From positions 1-12,973 of the forward strand of contig JBEIVB010000074.1 in assembly GCA_040374085.1 (NCBI GenBank): a stretch of 12,973 bases of DNA. Direction: 5' to 3'. The DNA comes from JBEIVB01 sp040374085. GTDB taxonomy: Bacteria > Bacteroidota > Bacteroidia > UBA4408. The position numbers and the translations under genes are program-made. This document shows, one piece after another, positions 6,249-12,973 of the stretch. Below the pieces are notes generated by a model. That model saw nothing but the letters and a program-made list of their open reading frames with translations. It had not been told where the DNA came from and did not search any database. The first letter of the stretch is position 1; every line of letters starts with the position of its first letter.

Positions 6249-8693
6249 ATGAACATTGCCCCCACCCGATTAGCCTACCTGTTCATTTTTTGGGCTTTAG
6301 CCCTTCAGGTTCAAGCACAGCGCACCGGAACCATCTATGGAACCATACGGGATAAAGAAACGCAGGAAACCTTAATTGGCGCAGCCGTAGCTTTAGATGG
6401 AACCAACCAAGGAGCACTCACGGATGTGGAAGGAAGATTTAAACTAAGTGGACTTGAACCCAAATCGTACAACCTAAAAATATCGTATATAGGCTATAAG
6501 CCTCAAACTTTATTCAATCTGAATGTAACCGTTGGTAATGCCTTAACCCTTTCCATTGAACTGGAGCCAACCAATACAGAGCTCAAAGAAGTGGTGGTGG
6601 TGGGCAATACGTTTGGAAAAAAAATTGAGACCCCCCTATCGGTTCAAAGCCTAACTGCAGAAGAAATTAGAAGCAATCCGGGCGGAAACTTCGATATTTC
6701 CAAAGTGGTGCAAGCCCTTCCTGGAGTAAGCGGAACCACAGGCAGCGCCAGTTTCCGAAACGACATCATCATTAGGGGAGGCGCTCCGAATGAGAATGTG
6801 TACTACCTAGATGGCATTGAGGTTCCGCAAATCAATCACTTTGCCACACAAGGCAGTGCCGGCGGTCCGGCGGGAATTCTTAACGTTTCCTTTATAGAAG
6901 ACGTAAGCCTCAGCTCGAGCAGCTTTGCAGCCAAATACGACAACGCCTTATCATCGGTGCTGGCATTCAAACAACGTGAAGGAAATCCCGAAAAGGTTCA
7001 AGGCAATGTGCGCCTCTCCAGCACCGAGCTCGCCACAACCCTAGAGGGCCCTCTCAGCAAAAAAACCACCTTTCTGGCTTCTGCGCGTCGTTCCTATCTG
7101 CAGTATTTGTTTCAAGCCATTGACCTGCCCATTCGACCCAACTACTGGGACTTTCAGTACAAAATCACCCACAAAATCAACGACAAAACCACCCTCACCG
7201 CTTTGGGAATTGGTGCCATAGACGAGTTTCGTTTTGCTGTTCCAAAAAACAGCACCCCAGACAAAGAGTACGCTTTGCGTGCCTTCCCAACGATCAACCA
7301 GTGGACCTACACCGTAGGCTTTGGCCTAAAACGCCTCATCAACAAAGGGTATTGGAACCTTACCCTTTCGCGCAACATGTTCGACAACAAACTCGATCAG
7401 TTCGAGGATGGAAAAGAAAACGACGAGGCTCGACGCACCTTGAAGACTCGTTCCCGAGAAATTGAAAACAAAATGCGGTTCGAAGTGAATCAAACACTTG
7501 GAAAATGGCGGATTAACTACGGTGTTATGGCTCAGTATGCTAAATACAACAACAGCACAGATGCGCGGTTGCGAAGAGCGGTAATAGACCCCATTTCCGG
7601 CGCAGAAGTAGTTCCTGCTGTAAACCTGAACTATGCCTCTTCCATCGAATTCTGGAGAGCAGGTATTTGGGGTTCCATAAATCACCGATTCATACAAGAC
7701 CGATTATCGGTAACGCTTGGGATGCGTACCGATGGAAACAGCTTCATAGACAAGGGTTGGAATCCGGGCGAAGCACTCTCTCCAAGGCTATCTGCGTCCT
7801 ACGCATTAACCGAATACCTCAACCTTAATGCCTCGGTGGGCCGCTATGCCAAGATTCCCATTTACACCACATTGGGCTTACGCGATGGCGCCGGCAACCT
7901 CGTGAACCGAAACAACCGTTACATCACCTGCACCCATTATGTTGCCGGTATAGAATGGCAACCCACCAACAAGCTTCGCATCACGGCAGAGGGTTTTTAT
8001 AAACAATATGAACGTTATCCGGTTTCGGTTGCCAAAGGCATTTCTTTGGCCAACGAAGGGGGTAACTTCGGAACCATTGGCAACGAAGCCGTGGTTTCCA
8101 ATGGAAGCGGAAGATCCTACGGGGCCGAACTCTTTGTGCAGCAAAAGTTCAATGGAAAAGTATTTGCAACGGCATCCTACACCTTGTTCTGGAGCTCCTT
8201 CAGCGGTGCCAATGGAAAACTGGTTCCATCTGCCTGGGATACCCGCCACCTCATATCCGCGATCGTAGGCAGGAAATTCAGAAAAGGGTGGGAAGTTGGA
8301 CTCAAATTCCGCTACAGCGGCGGTTCGCCCTACACACCATACGACATCCCGGCAAGCCTAAGCCAATACGGACTCACCGGCCAGGGCGTGCTCGACTTCA
8401 ACCAGCTCAACACCTTGCGCTTACGCTCCTTTAAGCAGTTGGATGTTCGCATCGATAAAAAATTCAACACCAAGCGCACCACCATCGACGTATATTTGGA
8501 CGTTACCAACGCCTTGCTGTTTACCAATCAAGAGATTCCGAACTTCATCTACAAAAGAAACGCAACCAACACCGGCTTCGAAACCACCGATGGTCAGGCA
8601 CTTCGTCCAGATGGATCCAATGCCATTCCTTTCCTGCTGCCCAGCGACAACCTGTCGGTTACGCCCGCACTTGGTTTTATCATAGAGTTTTAA
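6249..8693 (+). CDS. TonB-dependent outer-membrane receptor with CarboxypepD_reg domain
   Basis: Outer-membrane beta-barrel transporter expected to move a ligand into the periplasm using TonB-ExbBD energy; the ligand is unknown. In 814 residues: signal peptide 1-23 (hydrophobic LAYLFIFWALALQV, cleavage after VQA); a carboxypeptidase-regulatory-like Ig fold at about 28-112, typical of Bacteroidota receptors; a plug domain at about 120-240 with DIIIRGGAPNENVYYLDGIE; and the barrel to the C-terminus, which ends in phenylalanine (GFIIEF) as outer-membrane proteins usually do. It is shorter than SusC proteins (about 1000 residues) and no SusD gene follows, so it is not a typical glycan-uptake pair. 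It begins 9 bases after crtI. Its TAA overlaps the crtB ATG as TAATG, so it is part of the carotenoid operon. The coding frame is intact. I see no motif pointing to siderophore, B12 or carotenoid as ligand. Confidence 0.9.
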   Translation: MNIAPTRLAYLFIFWALALQVQAQRTGTIYGTIRDKETQETLIGAAVALDGTNQGALTDVEGRFKLSGLEPKSYNLKISYIGYKPQTLFNLNVTVGNALTLSIELEPTNTELKEVVVVGNTFGKKIETPLSVQSLTAEEIRSNPGGNFDISKVVQALPGVSGTTGSASFRNDIIIRGGAPNENVYYLDGIEVPQINHFATQGSAGGPAGILNVSFIEDVSLSSSSFAAKYDNALSSVLAFKQREGNPEKVQGNVRLSSTELATTLEGPLSKKTTFLASARRSYLQYLFQAIDLPIRPNYWDFQYKITHKINDKTTLTALGIGAIDEFRFAVPKNSTPDKEYALRAFPTINQWTYTVGFGLKRLINKGYWNLTLSRNMFDNKLDQFEDGKENDEARRTLKTRSREIENKMRFEVNQTLGKWRINYGVMAQYAKYNNSTDARLRRAVIDPISGAEVVPAVNLNYASSIEFWRAGIWGSINHRFIQDRLSVTLGMRTDGNSFIDKGWNPGEALSPRLSASYALTEYLNLNASVGRYAKIPIYTTLGLRDGAGNLVNRNNRYITCTHYVAGIEWQPTNKLRITAEGFYKQYERYPVSVAKGISLANEGGNFGTIGNEAVVSNGSGRSYGAELFVQQKFNGKVFATASYTLFWSSFSGANGKLVPSAWDTRHLISAIVGRKFRKGWEVGLKFRYSGGSPYTPYDIPASLSQYGLTGQGVLDFNQLNTLRLRSFKQLDVRIDKKFNTKRTTIDVYLDVTNALLFTNQEIPNFIYKRNATNTGFETTDGQALRPDGSNAIPFLLPSDNLSVTPALGFIIEF

Positions 8694-8695
8694 TG
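8691..8695 (+). other. TAATG stop-start overlap coupling receptor and crtB
   Basis: The receptor's TAA (8691-8693) and crtB's ATG (8693-8695) share one base. Such overlaps usually mean cotranscription and translational re-initiation, so crtB expression should depend on translation of the receptor gene. The overlap itself is seen; the coupling is inferred. Confidence 0.75.
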
Positions 8696-9544
8696 CTTCC
8701 TCCCTGTACCACTCCCCTTTACGACCAGGTATGCTTGCAGGCCAGCAGGCTTACTACAAATCGATATAGCACTTCGTTTTCCTTAGGCATTCGCTCCCTT
8801 GATAAGCCCTTCCGCGATTCCATCTATGCCCTCTACGGGTTCGTTCGCTTTGCCGATGAAATCGTAGACTCGTTTCACGGGCACAACCAACTCGACCTAC
8901 TCAACCGTTTTGAAGCCGATACATGGGCTGCAATCTCCGAAGGCATTAGCCTAAACCCCATTCTGCACAGCTTTCAACGGGTAATCAACCACTTCAATAT
9001 CGATCATCAGTTGGTTCGGCAGTTCTTGCACAGCATGCGACTCGACCTTTCTCCACAGGAGTATGACCAAGCCTTGTATGAAGAATACATTTTGGGTTCC
9101 GCTGAAGTGGTGGGCTTAATGTGCCTCAAGGTATTTTGCAAAGGAGACCAGGCAGAATACGAAAAGCTAACCCCGCCGGCCATGCGTCTGGGATCGGCTT
9201 TTCAAAAAATCAACTTCCTGCGCGACCTTCAGGCAGACCGCAAGAATTTGGGCAGAACCTACTTCCCGCAATTGGCGGACAAAGAGTTCAACGAAACCAC
9301 CAAAAAGACCATAGAGGCCGACATTCAGCTCGACTTCGACGCCGGCTACCAGGGCATTTTGGCTTTACCCAAGGGTTGCCGATTGGGTGTGTATGTAGCC
9401 TATGTTTACTACTTGGAGTTGTTCCGAAAAATTCGCAAGATTCAAGCACAAGAAATTGAAAATCAGAGAGTTAGGATTTCTGATGCAAAAAAAATGCGGT
9501 TGTTGATTTCCTGTATTTTAAAACATAAATTTAATTTTATATAA
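8693..9544 (+). CDS. crtB: Phytoene synthase (squalene/phytoene synthase family)
   Basis: Condenses two geranylgeranyl diphosphates head to head to give phytoene, the first committed step of C40 carotenoid synthesis. The 283-residue length suits bacterial CrtB. The two Asp-rich, Mg-diphosphate-binding motifs are present: DEIVD (55-59, in FVRFADEIVD) and DLQAD (178-182, in NFLRDLQADRKNLGRTYFP). The segment YSTSFSLGIR (25-34) fits the family's conserved N-terminal region, and EEYILGSAEVVGLM (130-143) fits the mid-domain motif. It starts inside the stop of the receptor gene and ends two bases before the next gene. The last 30 bases of the coding region are AT-rich. The adjacent crtI favours phytoene synthase over squalene or dehydrosqualene synthase, but substrate chain length cannot be proven from sequence. 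Confidence 0.92.
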   Translation: MLPPCTTPLYDQVCLQASRLTTNRYSTSFSLGIRSLDKPFRDSIYALYGFVRFADEIVDSFHGHNQLDLLNRFEADTWAAISEGISLNPILHSFQRVINHFNIDHQLVRQFLHSMRLDLSPQEYDQALYEEYILGSAEVVGLMCLKVFCKGDQAEYEKLTPPAMRLGSAFQKINFLRDLQADRKNLGRTYFPQLADKEFNETTKKTIEADIQLDFDAGYQGILALPKGCRLGVYVAYVYYLELFRKIRKIQAQEIENQRVRISDAKKMRLLISCILKHKFNFI

Positions 9545-9546
9545 CA

Positions 9547-10107
9547 ATGCTTATAGGGTTACTGTGGGCTTGGTTTTGGTTTGTTCCTGATGCTTCGGCC
9601 AACCCGTCCTATACCTTGCCCCAGTACCGTGCCTGGTTTCAACAGGCAGCAAACCAAGAAAAGAAAGTGGAACACGTCTGGGGCTATTTCGAACAATCCG
9701 GCCCTGAAAAAAATCCCATTGTTTTGGCTTATTGGGGAGGCTTGCACACCCTCAAGGGCCGCGATGCATGGAACCCGGTTAACAAGCTTTATTGGTTAAA
9801 ATCGGGTATTGCCCTCATAAATCAAGCAGTTTCTCGTCTTCCGCACAACGCTGAAATCCGACATGTTCGGTTTTCTGTGGAATCAAAAGTTCCCAAAGCC
9901 CTTGGTTATCGCGAACACATTACTTCCGACAAGCAGATCCTTCTCAACCGCATTGCTCAACCTCCTTCGGCAGACGAACCGCTCTCCTTGTTGTTGGCCT
10001 ATTCCCAAACCCTGCTCCAAAGCGGTCTTTGCTCGGACGCAGAGGCAGCCACCGTAAACCACTTCATAGCCGTTCACTCCCCGAGAAACGGCTCATCAAA
10101 GCCGTAA
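9547..10107 (+). CDS. Predicted exported protein of unknown function, last gene of crt operon
   Basis: Function unknown. The 186-residue protein begins with a hydrophobic stretch (LIGLLWAWFWFVPDASANP) that reads as a signal peptide with cleavage after ASA (19), although the n-region has no positive charge, so an anchored form is possible. The mature part looks helical and has segments such as YWGGLHTLKGRDAWNPVNKL, GIALINQAVSRLPHNAEIRHVRF and KALGYREHITSDKQIL, suggesting a TPR-like helical repeat without a clear consensus. From memory, similar short proteins with the same ALGY-KxLK-NPxxK-IRxxRF pattern occur in other Bacteroidota, but I know no assigned function. The start is two bases after the crtB stop, so it is very likely the last gene of the same transcript. 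A GC-rich hairpin overlaps its stop codon. Confidence 0.78.
   Translation: MLIGLLWAWFWFVPDASANPSYTLPQYRAWFQQAANQEKKVEHVWGYFEQSGPEKNPIVLAYWGGLHTLKGRDAWNPVNKLYWLKSGIALINQAVSRLPHNAEIRHVRFSVESKVPKALGYREHITSDKQILLNRIAQPPSADEPLSLLLAYSQTLLQSGLCSDAEAATVNHFIAVHSPRNGSSKP
10088..10105 (+). terminator. Hairpin at the end of the crt operon
   Basis: ACGGCT (10088-10093) and AGCCGT (10100-10105) form a perfect 6-base stem with a 6-base loop. The right arm includes the first base of the stop codon of the unknown gene. A run of six T residues (10122-10127) follows 16 bases later, not directly as in a classical intrinsic terminator. It may end or stabilise the transcript. Support is moderate at best. Confidence 0.3.
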
Positions 10108-10309
10108 ACACCTCATTGACCTTTTTTGGAGGTTTTGCTGTTACGCGTTGTAGGCCTTCAAACTTGGTTGCACATGCACGCTTCCCAGCTTCAGACCAGA
10201 ATGGACAAAGAAAAGTTTCAGTCCGGCGAACATGCGGCCGATTAACAAAGACGCGTTTCTCGTCGTTTGCTTCAGGAAAAACCAACTGCAAAATCGTCTC
10301 TTTTTCGCT
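10108..10309. other. Convergent intergenic region with no supported gene
   Basis: These 202 bases separate the 3' ends of the carotenoid operon and the methyltransferase gene. Short open frames exist on both strands: a plus-strand frame from 10120 ending in TAA at 10243-10245 that encodes MDKEKFQSGEHAAD at its end, and a 75-codon minus-strand frame at 10064-10291. None shows a recognisable family, and the minus frame overlaps the 3' end of the unknown gene. A decayed small gene is possible but cannot be shown. Confidence 0.4.
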
Positions 10310-11224
10310 TTATCGGGCCTTCTTTAGCACATAGATTTGGCTGCTGTAGCAGGGTTCCTTGGCGAGTGCTGCTTTGAAGTTCGAAACCATTCCCCTCACC
10401 CACCCTTTCCAGGAGGGGCCACCCTTGTACCGTTCGCTTAGCAAACTCACATAAAAGGCATCAAACTTCATGGGAAGTATATCGGAGACCACAAAACCAT
10501 GCGAGAGGGCCATTTTTGTCACGTCTGAAGGACGAAAATGATAGAGGTGTCGAGGAACATCATATGCGGCCCAAAACGCGCCATAATGAGCCGAATCGTG
10601 GCTATTGGAATTGGGCAGGGCCAAAATCAACGTACCGGAATCGGCAAGCAGCTTCGAAAAAACAGAAAAATGCTCCGACAAGCTGTGCACATGTTCCAGC
10701 ACATGCCAAAGAGTAATCACCTCAAAAACAAGGTTCTGCGATACAATTTCCTCCCCTTTCCCGAAAATAGGAGCGCTCGATTTTTCGCTGGCTCTTGCCC
10801 TTGCTTTTTCATCGGGTTCCATACCCACAGCATCCCAGCCACTCTTTTTACACAATCCAACAAAATCTCCCGTGCCACAACCCCAGTCCAAAACGGTTTT
10901 TGTTCGTTTCCCGGTCAATCGCCCGATGAGCCTGAGCTTTTGGGCAAGCGTGATGGATTTAACCGCATGATACACCTTGTGTACCAAGCCTTCTTTGGTA
11001 TCGGAGTGGGAAACATACTCCTCCGATTCGTAGTAGCGGCCTATGTTCGCCGGATTGGGACGAGGATTGGTGTATCGGAACCCGCAGGCGTTGCAGGAAA
11101 CAATGGAAAAGGTTTCATGGGTTACCGTAAAATCGGTGCACGTAACCCATTCAGAGGCGCCTTTTTGTTGGCAAATAGGGCAAAATTCGTGGGTTTCCGA
11201 GGTTGATTGTGAGGGTGAATTCAT
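10310..11224 (-). CDS. Class I SAM-dependent methyltransferase with N-terminal Cys4 segment
   Basis: Predicted S-adenosylmethionine-dependent methyltransferase of the Methyltransf_23/UbiG-like group; the acceptor is unknown. In 304 residues, the N-terminus has a zinc-ribbon-like pattern, CPIC (15-18) and CNAC (44-47), followed by GFRYTNPRP. The SAM-binding motif I is VLDWGCGTGDF (111-121), with the acidic end of strand 2 in VGMEPDEKA (E136). LWHVLEHV is the motif commonly found before the substrate pocket, and LILALPNSNS a later strand. The C-terminal part (PRHLYHFRPSDVTKMA) is usual for this group. Such Cys4 methyltransferases often act on sugars or on cell-surface or secondary metabolites, but no partner gene is nearby. 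It is convergent with the carotenoid operon and divergent from mnmG. The start ATG is the complement of 11222-11224. It is most likely unrelated to the operon. Confidence 0.87.
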   Translation of the reverse strand: MNSPSQSTSETHEFCPICQQKGASEWVTCTDFTVTHETFSIVSCNACGFRYTNPRPNPANIGRYYESEEYVSHSDTKEGLVHKVYHAVKSITLAQKLRLIGRLTGKRTKTVLDWGCGTGDFVGLCKKSGWDAVGMEPDEKARARASEKSSAPIFGKGEEIVSQNLVFEVITLWHVLEHVHSLSEHFSVFSKLLADSGTLILALPNSNSHDSAHYGAFWAAYDVPRHLYHFRPSDVTKMALSHGFVVSDILPMKFDAFYVSLLSERYKGGPSWKGWVRGMVSNFKAALAKEPCYSSQIYVLKKAR

Positions 11225-11279
11225 GCCGGCAAAAAACCGAGTTTTTTCCTTGTCCGCAACACTTGCTGGAAAAAGCCGG

Positions 11280-11286
11280 TACTTTG
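11280..11286 (+). promoter_or_regulatory. Possible promoter element before mnmG
   Basis: TACTTTG resembles TAnnTTTG with one base missing from the spacer, and lies 38 bases before the mnmG ATG. TTG at 11263-11265 is a possible but closely spaced upstream box. It sits in the 100-base divergent gap between the methyltransferase gene and mnmG, which must hold promoters for both. The match is weak. Confidence 0.2.
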
Positions 11287-11324
11287 ATCCGCAATTCTCT
11301 TTTTCTTAACAATTTTCTTACCAA

Positions 11325-12973
11325 ATGAATCCACAATACGATGTCATCGTGGTAGGCGCCGGACATGCCGGTTGCGAAGCGGCGGCTGCAGCTGCCAATA
11401 TGGGCAGCTCGGTTTTGCTCATCACCATGAACATGAACACCATTGCCCAGATGAGCTGCAACCCGGCTATGGGGGGCATTGCGAAAGGTCAGATTGTGCG
11501 CGAAATCGATGCTCTGGGCGGATATTCCGGATTGGTTTCAGACCGTTCTGCCATACAGTTTCGCATGCTCAACCGCAGCAAGGGACCGGCCATGTGGAGT
11601 CCTCGTTGCCAAAGCGACCGCATGCGCTTTTCCGAGGAGTGGAGGCTCATGCTGGAAGCCTCGCCAAACGTTGATTTCCTGCAGGAAATGGTGAAGGAAT
11701 TGGTGGTTGAAAACAACGCCGTTGTCGGGGTTGTAACCGGCATGGGAACCAAGATTTACAGCAGAACCGTGGTGCTCACCAACGGAACATTTTTGAACGG
11801 CATCATTCACATCGGAGAAAAGCAGCTTTCGGGTGGACGAACCGCTGAAAAAGCTGCCACCGGAATCACAGAACAACTTATTTCTCTAGGGTTTCAGGCC
11901 GGTAGAATGAAAACCGGTACGCCTCCAAGGGTTGATGGAAGAAGCTTGGATTACAGCAAGATGGAGGAGCAAAAGGGAGATGAAGATCCGGGAAAATTCA
12001 GTTTTCTACCCTCTGAAAGGCTTTCGGAGCAACGATCCTGTTGGGTAACCTACACCAACAGCAGGGTGCACGAAGTGTTGCAAACGGGCTTTGAGAAAAG
12101 CCCCATGTTCCAAGGCAGGATACAGGGCTTGGGACCGCGCTATTGCCCTAGCATTGAGGATAAAATTACCCGGTTTGCCGAGCGCGACCGCCACCAGATA
12201 TTCGTGGAGCCTGAGGGTTGGAAAACCGTGGAAGTTTATGTTAACGGCTTCAGCACGTCTCTTCCGGAAGATGTGCAACAGGAGGCCATTCGCTTGATAC
12301 CCGGATTCGAAAAGGCCAAGCTTTTTCGGCCGGGTTATGCCATTGAGTATGATTTCTTCCCTCCTACACAACTCAACCTCAGCCTAGAAACCAAAGGAAT
12401 AGAGGGTTTGTTTTTTGCCGGCCAAATAAACGGCACCACCGGATACGAAGAAGCAGCCTGCCAGGGCTTAATGGCGGGCATAAATGCCCACCAGAAGTGC
12501 ACTGGAAAAGCCCCTCTTGTGCTCAAGCGAAACGAGGCCTACATCGGAGTTCTCATCGATGATTTGACTACCAAAGGGACCGATGAGCCCTACCGCATGT
12601 TTACTTCTAGGGCAGAATATCGCATTCTCCTGAGGCAAGACAATGCCGATGCGCGCCTCACTCCTATTGGCCACGCACTTGGTCTGGCCAAGGAAGAACG
12701 CATGGCCATTCTGGAAAAGAAAAACAAAGACATTGAAGACATCCAACGCTATCTGAAGTCCACAAGCGTGGAGCCTGATGAGGCAAATGCTTGGCTTGAG
12801 AGCATAGACAGCTCGCCTCTACCCCACAAGACAAAAGCACAAACCCTGCTTGCCCGGCCCAACCTCCGCGTGGTGTATCTGGGTAATTTCCCCTGCCTGT
12901 CGGCATTAAACTCATGGGACGAAGAGGCATTGGTTGTAGCTGAGATTAAAATCAATTACGCCGGGTACCTGGA
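11325..12973 (+). CDS. mnmG: tRNA uridine-5-carboxymethylaminomethyl modification enzyme MnmG, 3' end cut by window
   Basis: FAD protein that, with MnmE, installs the carboxymethylaminomethyl group (or its aminomethyl form) on the wobble uridine (U34) of several tRNAs; cytoplasmic. I translated the frame from the ATG at 11325 and it stays open to the last base, giving 549 residues of the family's roughly 620, so only the C-terminal helical domain that binds MnmE is lost. Visible motifs: the FAD loop VVGAGHAGCEAA (9-20); MSCNPAMGGIAKG with C45; RGPAMW-like RSKGPAMWSPRCQ; TGTPPRVDGRS; PRYCPSIEDK with C274, matching the second conserved cysteine; the FAD-binding FAGQINGTTGYEEAACQG; and PYRMFTSRAEYRILLRQDNA. 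The start is supported by MNPQYDVIVVGAGHAG, the usual N-terminus. The gene is divergent from the methyltransferase gene. Confidence 0.96.
   Translation, partial: MNPQYDVIVVGAGHAGCEAAAAAANMGSSVLLITMNMNTIAQMSCNPAMGGIAKGQIVREIDALGGYSGLVSDRSAIQFRMLNRSKGPAMWSPRCQSDRMRFSEEWRLMLEASPNVDFLQEMVKELVVENNAVVGVVTGMGTKIYSRTVVLTNGTFLNGIIHIGEKQLSGGRTAEKAATGITEQLISLGFQAGRMKTGTPPRVDGRSLDYSKMEEQKGDEDPGKFSFLPSERLSEQRSCWVTYTNSRVHEVLQTGFEKSPMFQGRIQGLGPRYCPSIEDKITRFAERDRHQIFVEPEGWKTVEVYVNGFSTSLPEDVQQEAIRLIPGFEKAKLFRPGYAIEYDFFPPTQLNLSLETKGIEGLFFAGQINGTTGYEEAACQGLMAGINAHQKCTGKAPLVLKRNEAYIGVLIDDLTTKGTDEPYRMFTSRAEYRILLRQDNADARLTPIGHALGLAKEERMAILEKKNKDIEDIQRYLKSTSVEPDEANAWLESIDSSPLPHKTKAQTLLARPNLRVVYLGNFPCLSALNSWDEEALVVAEIKINYAGYL

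Noticed and set aside
6249..8693. SusC half of a SusC/SusD glycan-uptake pair
   Set aside because: The protein is shorter than SusC and no SusD-like gene follows; the next gene is crtB.
10064..10291. A 75-residue minus-strand gene in the convergent gap
   Set aside because: It overlaps the end of the unknown exported protein gene, has no recognisable motif, and fits chance reading in a high-information neighbouring region.
1..12973. Mobile element, prophage, toxin-antitoxin, CRISPR or restriction system
   Set aside because: No transposase, integrase, terminal repeats, spaced repeats or defence-type domains were seen on either strand; the recognised genes are housekeeping, metabolic or carotenoid genes.

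Overview
The window looks like chromosomal DNA of a member of the Bacteroidota, probably a pigmented flavobacterium-like organism. The evidence is a CarboxypepD_reg-type TonB-dependent receptor, little Shine-Dalgarno sequence before starts, matches to the Bacteroidota -7 promoter element (TAnnTTTG), and housekeeping proteins typical of that phylum. Gene density is high and base composition moderate. I see no insertion sequence, phage gene, tRNA, rRNA or CRISPR array. No intergenic gap exceeds about 220 bases.

Layout, left to right. (1) A ribonuclease R gene, cut by the left edge. (2) A tryptophan 2,3-dioxygenase gene, on the same strand after a 220-base gap. (3) On the minus strand, a TIP30/HTATIP2-like NAD(P)-binding protein; its stop and the dioxygenase stop share one TTAA. 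(4) A divergent 181-base intergenic region, then a plus-strand run of five genes: ECF-type sigma factor, phytoene desaturase (crtI), TonB-dependent outer-membrane receptor, phytoene synthase (crtB) and a small exported protein of unknown function. (5) A 202-base convergent gap with a hairpin at its left edge. (6) On the minus strand, a SAM-dependent methyltransferase with an N-terminal zinc-finger-like segment. (7) A divergent gap and the tRNA-modification gene mnmG, cut by the right edge.

The most interesting part is the plus-strand run at about 4.2-10.1 kb. CrtB joins two geranylgeranyl diphosphates into phytoene and CrtI desaturates it to a coloured carotene. Between these two enzyme genes sits a full-length outer-membrane TonB-dependent receptor whose stop overlaps the crtB start (TAATG), so receptor and phytoene synthase are very likely cotranscribed and translationally coupled. 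The fourth gene starts two bases after crtB and encodes a predicted exported helical protein. An ECF sigma gene precedes the set, without a recognisable anti-sigma gene. No lycopene cyclase, hydroxylase or ketolase is present, so the carotenoid end product cannot be read from this window. The arrangement suggests a link between carotenoid synthesis and an outer-membrane or periplasmic function, but that link is inference from gene order and spacing.
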